A stretch of 64,000 nucleotides of DNA from Elephas maximus indicus (Eukaryota > Chordata > Mammalia > Proboscidea > Elephantidae): assembly GCF_024166365.1 (NCBI RefSeq), contig NC_064835.1, positions 60,740,607 to 60,804,606 on the forward strand. Direction: 5' to 3'. Below are positions 33,506 to 45,133 of this stretch, one piece after another. Below the pieces are notes generated by a model. It was not told the origin of the DNA and made no database searches. It worked only from the letters and a program-made list of their open reading frames with translations. The translations under genes were made by a program, and so were the position numbers. Every line of letters starts with the position of its first letter. Position 1 is the stretch's first letter.

Positions 33506-33611
33506 TGGACACTGCACGTAAAGGTCCTTGCATCTGCTTGCCAAGCCCCTTCCCACCCCACAGAGAAGAGAGAAAGTAGCCACAAGAGAGGATGTCTCAC
33601 CCTCTTGCCAG

Positions 33612-33808
33612 GTGGTCAAGATGATGATCGTTGTGGTATGTACCTTTGCCATCTGCTGGCTGCCCTTCCACATCTTCTTCCTCCTGCCCTACATCAACCC
33701 GGATATCTACCTGGAGAAGTTTATTCAGCAGGTCTACCTGGCCATCATGTGGCTGGCCATGAGCTCCACCATGTACAACCCTATCATCTACTGCTGCCTC
33801 AATGACAG
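33612..33808 (+). CDS. TACR1: TACR1 exon 4 (residues 246-310 and part of 311: TM6, ECL3, TM7)
   Basis: Acceptor ccag ends at 33611; donor gtgagg starts at 33809. Phase 0 start, then 65 codons plus AG of the split Arg311. TM6 is [20 protein letters not shown] with Pro263, Phe264 and His265; TM7 carries NPIIY (301-305), the class A GPCR activation motif. Extracellular loop 3 differs from human at 277 (Ile) and 280 (Glu), from memory of the human sequence. If intron 4 is retained, the codons read AAT GAC AGG TGA, so translation stops at once after Arg311. This gives the known 311-residue truncated receptor that lacks the phosphorylated tail and desensitises poorly. Confidence 0.98.
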
Positions 33809-35379
33809 GTGAGGACCTCATCCCCCAACCCCTCTCCAGGGACCACAAGCCCATCTGCCTATACGGCAAATAGCTGACCTAAATGAGCACAGCTGGCTGT
33901 GACACAAGAGGGAGTGGTGGGGATGTGGCAAAAGAATCACTGCACTACTCAGCCCCCGCTGATTATTGCCATGCAGAAACGAGAGCCCAGGGTGAAGGGA
34001 TTTTTTTTTTCTTTCTTTCTTTTTCAAGAGGAGCCAGAAATCCACATTTTTATGTGAAATCTTTCAATTTTTAAATGCTGGCGATTAAATCAGAGAAGAA
34101 AAAATTAAAAATCTCAGTGATTGATGTATATAAAGCATGCCTACCAGGTAGATCCAGAGCCAGTCCATGGCCTGTGAGTTTGCTCACTCTGCCCTACAGA
34201 TTCAGTGCAGAGGGGGCTGTGCATACGTACAGAGAGAGATGGGGAGAGACAGACAGAAAGAGAGAGGTTGGTCTGAAAGCTGAGTCAGCCATATGTGACA
34301 CTGAAATACCATCCCGCATACAGCGCTTTTGCCCCTCTCTGATCTTTTCCTCTCCCCATTCCATCATACAAGCTGGGAAGCTTTACCCAGTTTCTTCCAG
34401 CATTTCCAGCAGGACGGAGTAAACAGAAAGGAGTCAGAGCCTCAAAGGCATGATTCCTGCTCTTTTCTGGCCAGAGGGTTGGAGAAAGCCATCCCCCCTC
34501 AGCAGGATCCAACCTCAGACAAGCAAGAGAAGGTAGAGCCCATAAGGAATGTGGCCAGCAATAAAGAATCCACCAGAGGGTCTCCGGGAGGGAGCTGGGA
34601 CGCCATGCCACAGCACAATTCTTCATCCAGAGCACGACCCCAGGCTCTGTGAGGGAAAGGAGGTGGGAAAGGCAGCAACAGGACAAAATGCCTGTTAACA
34701 GTCTTTGTAGCCATCAGTCATCAGTCTATAAAGTGTCTTCTGTGAATGGGACACTCAGGTAGTATGAATTTGGGGAAAGATATTCTCTTGAACTTGTCCA
34801 AATGGTTTCTGTTCAACCAATTTACAGATTCATCCTTCTTCAAAGACCCTGATGACCCTTCTAAGCTTTTTTAGGTTAAATCTCCTAACATGTCTTTAAT
34901 TAAAAGTTGATTCTGCCTGGTGTACCAACAGAGGAACTGAGGCAAACCCAAGGGATATGGTTGGCAGAAAGTCATTCTTCATTCTGTGAGGTACTTAAGG
35001 GAAAGGACTGCCTTGGTATGCGTTTTTATCACCCAGTGACTGGCACAGCACCCCGCACATAGAAAACATTTGGAGACTGTTTGTTGATGTTGAATTAACT
35101 CAAAGTCTGCTGACCCCTTACCAGAGGAGGCAGCAGAGCTCAGTAGCTGCCCTCTGTAAAGGCACCCATTTCACATGAACCTAGGTTCTTGTCCTGGATT
35201 TGACCTTGATTTCACCTTTAAATCTTGCCTTCGTATCTCCAGCTTTCAACTAATTTAAAAGATAATAATAGCAGAGTCACACTTGGGTGCATTGGTGTGT
35301 TTAAGAGCTGATGCTGTGCTGGGAGTGCCCCCTGAAAGTGGGCTGCCCACAGTCACCCCTCCATCTGCTTCCTCCCCAG
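33809..35379 (+). other. TACR1 intron 4
   Basis: 1571 bp between GT (33809) and AG (35378-35379). Mostly unassigned sequence, with a T/A-rich patch near 34001-34025, a GA-rich patch near 34228-34266, and an AATAAA at 34560-34565. No strong repeats recognised. Retention makes the truncated receptor isoform. Confidence 0.9.
34560..34565 (+). promoter_or_regulatory. Possible intronic polyadenylation signal
   Basis: AATAAA about 750 bp after exon 4, a candidate 3' end for the intron-retaining transcript. The downstream sequence is only weakly GT-rich, so this is tentative. Confidence 0.3.
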
Positions 35380-35671
35380 GTTCCGTCTGGGTTTCAAGCA
35401 TGCCTTCCGGTGCTGCCCCTTCATCAGCGCTGGAGACTATGAGGGGCTTGAAATGAAATCCACCCGATACCTCCAGACCCAAGGTAGCGTGTACAAAGTC
35501 AGCCGCCTAGAGACCACTGTCTCCACAGTGGTGGGTGCCCATGAGGAAGAGCTGGAGGATGGCCCCAAGACCACACCTTCATCTGTAGACCTGACCTCCA
35601 ATGGTTCCTCCCGCAGCGACTCCAAGACCATGACAGAGAGCTTTAGCTTCTACTCCAATATGCTCTCCTAG
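35380..35671 (+). CDS. TACR1: TACR1 exon 5 (residues 312-407 and stop: helix 8 and C-terminal tail)
   Basis: Acceptor cccag ends at 35379. The first G completes Arg311, then 96 codons and TAG at 35669-35671, giving the usual total length of 407. Helix 8 reads FRLGFKHAFRCCPF with the Cys322/Cys323 palmitoylation pair. The tail is Ser/Thr-rich (SSRSDSKTMTESFSF), the substrate of GRKs for arrestin-dependent desensitisation. Differences from the human tail as I recall it include Gly for Cys in LTSNGSS, Tyr402 for Ser and Met405 for Val. No frameshift. Confidence 0.98.
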
Positions 35672-36191
35672 ACATGAGTCCTTCCACAGGTGCAGCCACC
35701 CACCATCTTTGTCTTGCTTCATTTCATGCATGGATAATTCCTTGATCTGGAGACCATCAGAAACACCCGAACAATGGGACATGTGGAAAGGTTCAGAATG
35801 GTCTAGGTGAAAACATTGCATCCTGAAGTCAAAAAAAACAGGATTCTCCCCTGTCTTTGCCACCTTCATGCTGCGTGACCTAAGGCAAATCATCAAACTT
35901 CACTGAGCCTGTAAAATGATGGCAGGGCTGGACTAAATTTTTTCTACAGTCCATTCCATGGTTCTAGAAGTAACTTAGGCTACAAGAAAGAGCACACGTT
36001 CAGGATGAATCCTGCAGTGCACCAATAGATCAAATGGACCCATTTGCCTGTAGGCCCTGTCTTAGGTCAACACGTTCATTTCCAGTCGTGTTCAGATTAC
36101 TATTTCTTTAGCTGGTTGCTCATTTCACACCATCCTTCACTTGATGGGGTGAAAAAAAGAAGGAACCACATAAAATCTAAATGAAAATTTT

Positions 36192-36361
36192 AACCCTGAC
36201 TCTGGCTCAGTGGTTAAGAGCTCAGCTGCTAACCAAAAGTTTGGCAGTTCGAATTCACCAGCTGCTCCTTGGAAACCCTATGGGACAGTTCTACTCTGTT
36301 CCATAGAGTCGCTATGAGTCGGAATCGACTTGAAAGCAATGGGTTTGGTTTTTTTTTTTTT
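36192..36361 (+). mobile_element. AfroSINE inside TACR1 3' UTR
   Basis: 'ctggctcagtggttaagagc', 'ggcagttcgaattcaccagc', 'cgctatgagtcggaatcgac', ends in a T-rich run at 36350-36361. Sense orientation, so it would be transcribed in the mRNA if the UTR extent is right. Confidence 0.94.
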
Positions 36362-38702
36362 CTCTCTCTCTAAGCATCTCAGTATTTCTCTATGTTTAGG
36401 TTTGGCTTTTTAGAGGAAACATTATGAGAGTAAGATCCTAGAGTCTTCTGCATTATCTTCCCCATGATTTTTCTGAGTAACTGATACAGGAATACAAGTT
36501 TATGTCTGTTACGGACCAACAGTCAGGAGCCCTGTGCTTACTGCATCTGTCTGAGCCTCTCTTTCCTTATTTGTAAAACAATGCAACTAAACTAGATCAT
36601 CTAAATATCCCTTTGAATCTTAACATTCAGTGGTTCACTGATTGTATGAATTTTGTTTGTTTCACCAAAGGATGGTGGTCTAAAAGAGAATAGGAGCAGT
36701 GAGTCCAGTGACTACTACCTAGCTCCTGGAGACAAAGCAACTGCTAAGAATATATGTAAATACCCGTATCAGACATTCTGTACTGAATTACCCTGAAACA
36801 CTGAGTGCATTCCTTCTCCTGGAAAGTTTTGGACTGCTGCAGAGCAGAGGACTTCATACCCAAGTCTGCATCTCTCCATCAGGCTGTAGTAGGCTGATTT
36901 CCACAGCTGAAGATGCCAACAGGGAAGACAAACGTGAGCTCCCTGCTCCGGCCTTTTGGGTGTCTTAGGGCAGGGCTACTAACCCAGATTCTTAACTTTA
37001 TACTAGCATTGGCATGAGCTCCAATGCCCAATGAATGAAGAGGCTGCACCCTGCGGTGCGACTTCAGGGAGAAGGGCACTTGGCATCTTCCCTTCAAAGA
37101 CCTAATCTCCCCTCCCTGCCCCCAAGGCTTTGCTGGGCTCCTACCTCTGATGGGGTTGAATGATTCACCAACCCTACAGGACAATCTGCAAGACAATGAG
37201 TCTGCCAAGGCCATGCACTGAATGCTTCATGTCCTAATACAGCTTTAGGGTTTCCAGTAGGTGTGCAGTTTCTTTGTGTCTCCCAGCTCTGTGCTTTATC
37301 CAAATGTGACTAGAAGTAGAGGGCTCATGTGACATCCATAAATGTCCTCCTCATGGTTTGCACATGTCCTTTGTCCGTAGTGTTAAGGGAAGAACAGCTG
37401 TAACCACAGGGTTTACAGCCTTTGCAAACCCCGATGGCTCTAATCCACTCAGGGCATTGAGGGAGGTTGTATAGCAACAGTATAAGCCAGAAAGACCCAT
37501 GAGTCATATTCTGCAAAGCAGCATGGTAAACAAATTAAACGAAGCCAGTTCAATGCAGATATATGAATGGAAGACATAGTTTAGAAGCACAAAATCATTG
37601 TGCAAAGCATTAGTCATTCTTATAATAGAAAAGAATGTCGTGCATGCACCATTCACATCAGAAGACATACATAAGAAGAAAATGTCAAGGAATAGGGAAC
37701 ATTCTGTCTACAGAAGGAAAGTTAGAGTTGAACTTGACAAGTACTGAGCACCTGCTGTGGACTTCCCACTGAGCTCTGGGACACACAGCTCCTTCCACTC
37801 TTGAGGAGCCTGCAGTAAGTTGCTAACTCACCAGTCCTAGTGAGCCCAGCCTGCCCAGTGGAGGCAGCTGAGGAGCAGATTCTCCACAGGATTCTAAAAG
37901 CCACACTCAACATGGGTCATCAAGCCAATGGCTGGAATTTTCAGAGACCCTTTTGCAAGGAGAGTCCCCTGAGATAATTCCAAAAGGGTCACCAGTAAAC
38001 CCAGGGGCCCTATAATGAGGTGGTTGACCAGCATCATCACAGCACATAATAAGAGGGAATGTGGGATGGTCTTGGGCTGTATTGAATATAGCAAAACACC
38101 ACCTCAGAGAGAACCCAGCAAACCTGTCTCTGACCCACTCCTCAACGTCCACTTAACTTTAAAACAATGTTATCAGCTCCCATGTGTGAGAAACACCATG
38201 ATTTACACTGTGCATGGGTCTCATTCCTATTATAGAAATGTGTCACCCAATGTGTTTGTCTCATAAATGTGTTTCCTTGACATATACTGTTCAGTAATAA
38301 TAGAATATAAGGCATCATGGGGCCATCTTTGTTATGTTACTTCCAAAATGTGGGATCCCGTGGCTGTCAATGTGTTATTTGTACTGTGCCAGCTTCCTCC
38401 TTCTCATTCTTTCTCATGGACTCATGGTAATTGGGACCACAGTAATTGAGGGGTGGGGAGGGGAACTTTTATGGGAGGAGCTAAAGGGCAAGCATCCTTG
38501 TCCTCCTCACCCCCTACCAGCATGCTAAGACCTGATGGACTGTCCATTCTTTCGGAAGGACTGAGTGAAATCCTGGGAAAAGGGGACTCAGGAGCTGACC
38601 TCTCGATCTGGCTTTAGGCAAGAAGAGTAAAAGTGGAAAGGGGCAGTTCCTGAGGTTTCCAGGTTTTCCAGTCTGGGATTTTGAAAAGAATGTCTGTACA
38701 GA

Positions 38703-38708
38703 AATAAA
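38703..38708 (+). promoter_or_regulatory. TACR1: Likely TACR1 polyadenylation signal
   Basis: AATAAA immediately followed by a GT-rich stretch (38709-38720). The best signal downstream of the stop. Confidence 0.65.
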
Positions 38709-38789
38709 GTGTGTGTTTGACCAGCACAGGCCTGTGTCTCATCTCTAGGGAGCCTAAGCACACTATAGGGGCTGGATGGGGTGGTACTG

Positions 38790-38985
38790 AGCCAGTTGCT
38801 GTCGAGATGTCGACTCATGAGGCCCCATGTGTGTCAGAATAGAGCTGTGCTCCATAGTGTTTTCAATGGCTGATTTTTTTGGAAATAGATCACCAGGCCT
38901 TTTTGACAGGGTCCCTCTGGGTAGACTCAAATCCCCACCCTTTCAGCTAGCAGCTAAGCGTGTTTAGAAACCCCAATAACTTGCC
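38790..38985 (-). mobile_element. AfroSINE, long form
   Basis: 'gttgctgtcgagatgtcgac' tail, 'tgctccatagtgttttcaat', 'ccctttcagctagcagctaa' head region. It lies just past the inferred TACR1 3' end. Confidence 0.87.
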
Positions 38986-39846
38986 TAACCAGAATAATGG
39001 AACCCAATATCCAGCAAACTCCTAAATGTGATAAATGGGTTGGCAGTATTTGGGAACTACTTCTAGGCTGAGATATGGGAAATTAGGTGGGATAGTGTGA
39101 AGTGACTAATGATGTCACCTATGAGTGGAGAGTTATGTCAACTCAGGTCTCCTAGGAGCAGATACTAAGACAGAGTTGGAAGTGCAAGAGATTTACTGGG
39201 GGAAACACCTGTGAAAGAAAAAGGAGAGAGGAAGCACAAATGGATAGGAAGAGCCTTCAGATCACTGTGCAGATCTGACAACCGTGAAAGAAAGAGAGGA
39301 GGAGGGGAATAGGGCAGGAAGAGCCTCAGACTGAGCTACATCTCAGAAAGTCTCGGCCAGTCCAACATCAGGCAAAGATTGTCCATAGAGAAGTCCTGCA
39401 TTGGCAGAAATGGCCAGGCCTGGTGCCCCCACCACGTTCCCTCCCTGACTGGAAGCCCTCTGGAGAGAGTGGTCTCTGGAACACTGTGGTGGATTCCAAA
39501 GATCTGCAGCTGAAAGCTATCAGCTAACTACACTCCACACAGCAGGGAGCTCTGTCTGAAGAGACATCTGAGCCATGCATCTCTGTGACTACCACCAGAG
39601 CATGTCTAGTCCCCTGCATTGGAAAATACATATTAAGAAATGCTTGTCAGGATTTGAAATTTCAGCGGTAATCACTGTGACCCTGGCAACCTGCCTCCTA
39701 CTTCCCAGGGCTACCCTTTACCAGCTCACCCTCAGGCCTGCTCCCTCAAAGAGCTAGCAATGAGCAGCTGTGAATAAGCAGACTGGCAATGACAAAGATT
39801 ATAAAGGCATTGAAAGAGGGAGTTCTGAGGAAATGTAGACAGCTAT
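38986..39846. other. Intergenic sequence, nothing recognised
   Basis: The part 39140-39560 may be an old LTR or DNA-transposon relic ('aagagatttactgggggaaa'), not assignable by eye. Confidence 0.35.
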
Positions 39847-40359
39847 TGCCTTAGTCATCTAATGCTACTATAACAGAAATGCAACAAGTGGATGGCTTTC
39901 ACAAGGAGAAATTTATTCCCCCACAGTCTAGGAGGCTAGAAGTCTGAATTCAGGGTGCCAGCTCCCGGGAAAGGCTTTCTGTTGGCTCTGGGGAAAGGTT
40001 CATGTCATCAATCTTCCCTTGGTCTAGGAGATTCTCAGCATATGGACTCTCGGTCCAAAGGATGCATACCCCTGGTTCTTCTTGCTTGATGGTAATGATG
40101 TCCCCCTATCTGTCTACTTGCTTGTCTCTTTTATATCTCAAAAGAGATTGACTCAAGATACAGACTAATCTTGTAGATTGAGTCCTGCCTCATTAACAAA
40201 ACTGCCTCTAATCCTGCCTCATTAACACCTTAGAAGTAGGATTTATAACACAGGAAAATCATATCGGATGACAAAATGATGGACAATCACACAATACTGG
40301 GAATCATGGCCTAACCAAGCTGACACACATTTTAGGGGGACACAATTCAATCCATAACA
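39847..40359 (-). mobile_element. MaLR-like solo LTR (copy E)
   Basis: TGCCTTAG ... 'ttcaatccataaca', 513 bp, flanked by an exact 5-bp duplication gctat (39842-39846, 40360-40364). Defines the borders for the related copies A, B and D. Confidence 0.85.
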
Positions 40360-41464
40360 GCTATCCAATATATTTAGTGTTAGAAGCAAATAATGCAGTT
40401 TTTTTATTTAAATGAAGGCATGTTAAACCAGGGTACCTGGATAAGCTTCAAAGAATCCACAAGTCTCCCAAAATTAAATAGTGTGTGAAAAGAAATCATT
40501 CACCTTTTGCGCTCTAGAAGGAGAAGAGAGAAATTAAGTTGCTTACAGGAGAGCAACAAGGAGCCTGGAGACCTTCAGACTGCGGTGAGCAGTAGATGAT
40601 CCTTGCGAGAACCATACTGGCTGCTGGGAAACTGGAAACAGCTTTAGAGTAAAATCATAACTCACCTAAGGCACACAGATGAGTTAAAGCTGTATATCGT
40701 CATTAAAGATGTTTGTGGCAATAAAAACACCAAATTCACAATTAAAAGTCATACTCAATCTTCTCAATGGAATGATGAGCATTTACGGACTGCAGAAAGA
40801 CTACGCCTTAGTTATAGGTTCACAAATAATACAAGATGTGAAGACCAAACATTCCTGTGGAAATGTAAAGATGGTTTCCATTATTTGGGGACTCATTTGA
40901 CCTCCATACACACTGAAGGTGCTGATCCCTGGGAGCCATACCTGGCTACGTTAATGCCCTCCCTTTGGCTGCCTCAAATCTCTTATGTAAATAGAGTGTA
41001 AATGACTAGAAGTTCTCCTCAGCTCTGGGACCTGGGGGCGATGGTGGGTGCAGGAAAGACACACCTGTCCTTCATCTTCGAAGGTGAAGGGAGCAACTCT
41101 GTGGAAATTTCTTTCCTGAACCCCATGGACCATGTTCTGAGACCCATAATTTCTTTCTACCTAGCTCAGGAAAATGGGGGGAAAGGGGTGAGACCATGGA
41201 GTATCATATCTCACAAGCACCGAATTCAACATAAAAGGGTCACAACTTTTAGTCCTGGCTTCTCTCTCAAGCAGGGCACTTGCAAGAAGAACAGGCTGCT
41301 AATTGGACACTAGTGACTAAAGGCTATCAGCAACGGCATGACCCAATAGGTGGGCTGCCCACTCCTGTCACTGTCCTGGGCCATGTTACCAGTGCGTGCT
41401 CCACTAGGTTCAGAGATTCTAATACAGACAAATTCTAACGTAGGTCCTCTGCACTGTGTATGTG
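40360..41464. other. Intergenic sequence, nothing recognised
   Basis: No feature assigned. The frame at 41002-41313 lacks any known domain. Confidence 0.4.
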
Positions 41465-41583
41465 TGTCTTCTCCTCCCCTTCCTTCCATCCCCACTTCCT
41501 TCCTTCCCTCTTCTTTCCTTCCTCCCTTCCTTCCTTCCCTTCTTCTTTCCTTCCCTCCTTCCTTCCTTCCTTCCTTCTTTTCC
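41465..41583 (+). repeat. (CCTT)n pyrimidine microsatellite
   Basis: About 119 bp almost pure C/T, with tetranucleotide and longer CTTCC-type units. The Lys/Glu/Gly/Arg-rich and Pro/Ser/Phe-rich frames here are repeat artefacts. Confidence 0.95.
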
Positions 41584-43199
41584 AGTTGCCTTTTGCTCTC
41601 CACTCTTTAGTCTAACATTGCTTCCATCCCTGAAAGCCCTCCTCCCAATACTTTCTCTGCTGAAATTTCTGGACTTTATCCCCACGATGCTGGATGCCTT
41701 CCTGGTGCACTAATTAATAAAATGTGGTGGTGAGAAACCCACCTATCCTTACAAGCCCATTTTACCCATGTCTCCAAGTCACCCACCCTGCCCATTCCTT
41801 GTGCCCATCCACCCACACTTTCCTTTGATCCCCTAACCCCCACCTCCCACTTACCCACTTTCCCAAGTTGAGGTGGCTCTCAGGGCAGGGCTTAAGTGTA
41901 GTCCCAACACTTTAAAAAAGCAGCTGAAGCAAGAGGTGCAGACACTCAGCTGAACAGGAAGAACAGCAAACCAGAAGGATGCCAGGGCCCAGTGCTGGAA
42001 TCTCCTAACCACACAAGGTATATATTTGAGAACAGCATAAAGAGGCCCCAGGATGGAGGGTGAGGCCAGGACTGCACACACTTGTGGCCCACTAAAGCTC
42101 TTCCAGTTTGAGTTGCTCCTCTGCTCTTTACCAATTCAATGACTCATCTCGTTGCCTTCTCATTCCACAGCCACCACTTGGGGGTAGGTGCAGGGGGAGT
42201 ACCTGTCTTGTCAGAAGGGTCCTATAGGGGCAGTAACTCTTCCTCGAAGATGGCAGCTGCCTGGGCTTGTCCTGACAGTCAAAAAGAAATATTATTGAGG
42301 ACAATTAGGAACATGGTTCTGTGCTGAGCTCAGAAATTTAGGGACAACACAAATATTTTCTCTAAAAGGGAAGCAGATCTTGCAGCTTGTCTTGTGACTC
42401 AGTGAGTGTTTGCCTGGCATCATGAAGTAGCTGGTGCTTTCTGGGGTCTTGGGGACACACATATCAATCACACAGGGTCCCTGCCTTCAGGAAGATCATA
42501 GCACAGAGAAGTCGACGGAAGTTCACTAGAGCCAGTGAGAAGGCGCGAGAGCAGAGATACTAGAGAGCGCTCTTGACGTGACACCCACCAAAACGTAGTC
42601 AAAAGACAGCTGTCTTCCTCACTTTGCAAAGCGCACACTATCACAGAAAATATTTCCCTAAATCTTTGACTTACTTCAAAAGCACTCCAAGTTTTCTCCT
42701 ATCTGATGGACAGCCTTGGCTTTTTTAGGTCATGAAGATTCAAATACCTTAACCTATACACCCCTTTTTCTACTTTGATTTTTATTACCCCCAAATTAAG
42801 AGCCTGTTCCTCAAGCAGCCTTGTAGGCAGTGACCACCCGCACCTCTGCCCTGGCCTCTCTCCTGCAACAGTACTGCTCTCTGCTGCCCTCTGGAGGCCC
42901 CCAGGTGATGGGCTGAGGCAAGCTGACAAGCGGCCCCTTTATAAAAAGGCACAGGTTAAGGATTCAAATGGATGAAATGCCCAGCACTAGGGCCATATGC
43001 ATTCTGACAGTGGGTAGGGACCTCTCTTTGAAGTGGCCAGGAATCAATGCTATGAGCATAATTTTCCTGTGCCAGTGGGGGGTGGGGGACATTGTTTGGT
43101 TTCCAGATTCGAAGAAAGGGAGACACACATTCGAATATGCAGAGCCTAGTTTTTTTTTTTTTAGAAATAGTCACTGGTGATTATGTACACGTAATCACT
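41584..43199. other. Intergenic sequence, nothing recognised
   Basis: No repeat family or exon identified. Confidence 0.4.
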
Positions 43200-43668
43200 T
43201 GTCATGGGTTGAATTGTGTCCCCTCCCAAAAAAATACATTGAAATCCTAGCCTCTGGTACCTGTGAGTCTTTGAAGATGTTATCAGTTAATATTAGGACA
43301 TACCAGGATATACTGGAATAGGGCAGGACCTAATCCAATATGTGGTTGTTGTTAGTTAGTTGAGTCGATTCCAGCTCATGACAGCCCCATGAGAAAATAC
43401 ACAGAGATACACAGAGGGAAGTCGGCCATGTGAGAACGGAGGCAGAGATTGTAGGAGGCAGAGCTGAAAACCAAAGAACACCAGGGATTGCTAGGAGCCA
43501 CCAGAAGCTAGGAGAGAGCCTTGTGATTTTCCCTCAAAGCCCTCACAAGGAATCAACAAGGCTGATACCCTAATTTGAACTTCTAACCCCCAGAATTTTG
43601 AGATAGTAAATGTCTGTTCTTACAAGCCACCAAGTTTGTGGTAGTTTGTAGTGGCAGGCCGAGGAAAC
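43200..43668 (+). mobile_element. MLT1-like LTR, split by a SINE fragment
   Basis: 'tgtcatgggttgaattgtgt' start, 'ggaatcaacaaggctgatac' and 'gagatagtaaatgtctgttc' near the end. An AfroSINE tail fragment (- strand) sits at about 43341-43390. Confidence 0.65.
43341..43390 (-). mobile_element. AfroSINE tail fragment within LTR
   Basis: 'gttgagtcgattccagctca' only. Confidence 0.65.
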
Positions 43669-44727
43669 TCATCCACCACTTCTGCTTCTTTCCCACCAGG
43701 AAGACCCCCAATCGGATCATGGGGACTAGTTATGGGTTTCAGTGGGGAATCCACATGCCTCCTCCACTCCTCCTCTCTGATTGACTGCTCCCTCCTTCCT
43801 GTGTGGTGGGCATCCTGCCAACTCCATCAAGCTTCTGTGCCAATTCTGATGCTCTAGTAGAAGTGTCATAATGGTGGAGTGGAGAGCTATGCCCGGGAAC
43901 ATGCAGAGTGTGGGACACAGGCTCCTGGCAGCCCACTCAGAGGTGTCCCACAAAGGCTTCTCTTTAGTGAAACAATGAGGTTCTTGGATCCTTATGCTGC
44001 CACTGATGTCAGCCTGCGGCTGCACAAACTCATTGCACACCTAGGGCAATACCTGGGGCTGGAGGCCTTTATTTTGCATCAGAGACTTTAGGTTTAGCAA
44101 TCTTGGCACCAATCTTGAACTTGGGACTGGATGCCACCATTCAAAAGCATCAAGCATCACCATGTTCCTACCGTTCTCAGATGGTTTTCATGATTTCGTT
44201 TTGTAGATGTCCAGTATAGGATCAGTCCCTGTGTCTCCTAAGGGACTGGGCATGAATCCCCAGAAAGATGAGTGGGGTAAATGAAAGAGATGTCTCTCAT
44301 TGTACTTGGCTCAGGGTCCCATGGCCTGAGGAAGACATGATCCGTCAGCTAATGCTTCAGAAAGAAAAAGACATTGAGGCCATACTGAGAACTCATGCCG
44401 AGAACTCAGAACTCATTCCCCAGCCATCACCAAGACAAGATGGTGGGCCCTTGTCTTCTCCCGTTTGTTCCCTCATGCTTGAGACCTTTTTAGCCCTGGG
44501 TGTTCATGTATATGGATTGCACCTGTATACAAAATAGTTTCAGGGAAGGGACACAGAGTAAGATCCCCCCAGGGCTGTTGTTTAAAAGAAGAAGAGGGCA
44601 TGTGAGCAAAAGTAGAAATGTGTGTTCCAGAAGAATGTGAAGCACTGAAAAGTGCAAGAACATAAGAACTACTTCCCCCTCTCTCCACTCCTCAAACGCT
44701 GTAATAAGGAAAACAGGTTTTACCTTC
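43669..44727. other. Intergenic sequence, nothing recognised
   Basis: Moderate-GC sequence with scattered short frames and no domain or repeat recognised. Confidence 0.4.
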
Positions 44728-44926
44728 CAGATCCCAAGTGTCAGGCACTATATATACATTATCATGGTTAATCCGCACACATCATAAAGTCAGTATTATT
44801 GTCCTTATTTTAAGATGAGAACAATGGAACTTAGAGAGTTGGAGTAACTTGTCTGAGATCCCACTGCCAGAAGTGAATTTCAGCACTGCCCTCTTCCAAA
44901 GCCCGACATCTTACACAAGACCCTCT
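44728..44926 (+). repeat. MIR SINE
   Basis: 'ttattttaagatgagaacaa' and 'gagtaacttgtctgagatcc' in MIR order. Confidence 0.75.
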
Positions 44927-45133
44927 AAAACCAATTGCCATCAAGTGGACTCCGGCTCATGGTGACCCCATGCGTGTCAGAGTAGAACTGTCCTCTATAG
45001 GGTTTTTGGTAGCTGATTTTTCCAAAGTAAATCACCAGGCCTTTCTTCCAAGGTGCCTCTGGGTGGATTCAAGTCTCCAACCTTTCAGTTAGCAGCCTAG
45101 TGCCATTAACCACTGCACCACCCAGGGACTCCT
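44927..45133 (-). mobile_element. AfroSINE, long form
   Basis: 'aattgccatcaagtggactc' tail to 'accactgcaccacccaggga' head, complete. Confidence 0.92.

Larger units (their letters stand above)
35672..38722 (+). other. TACR1: TACR1 3' UTR (inferred extent)
   Basis: Sequence after the stop to a likely cleavage site ~14 bases beyond AATAAA at 38703-38708, which is followed by gtgtgtgttt, a good GU-rich element. The ~3 kb length agrees with my knowledge that TACR1 mRNAs are close to 5 kb. It contains two MIR relics (about 35860-35960 and 36500-36630), one AfroSINE and unassigned sequence. Shorter UTRs using other signals cannot be excluded. Confidence 0.65.

Noticed and set aside
33296..33605. 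Upstream extension of the exon 4 reading frame (open from 33528)
   Set aside because: The frame is open only because no stop happens to occur; the family sequence and the ccag acceptor put the exon start at 33612.
41310..41713. Lys/Glu/Gly-rich and Pro/Phe/Ser-rich frames
   Set aside because: Translations of the CCTT microsatellite.
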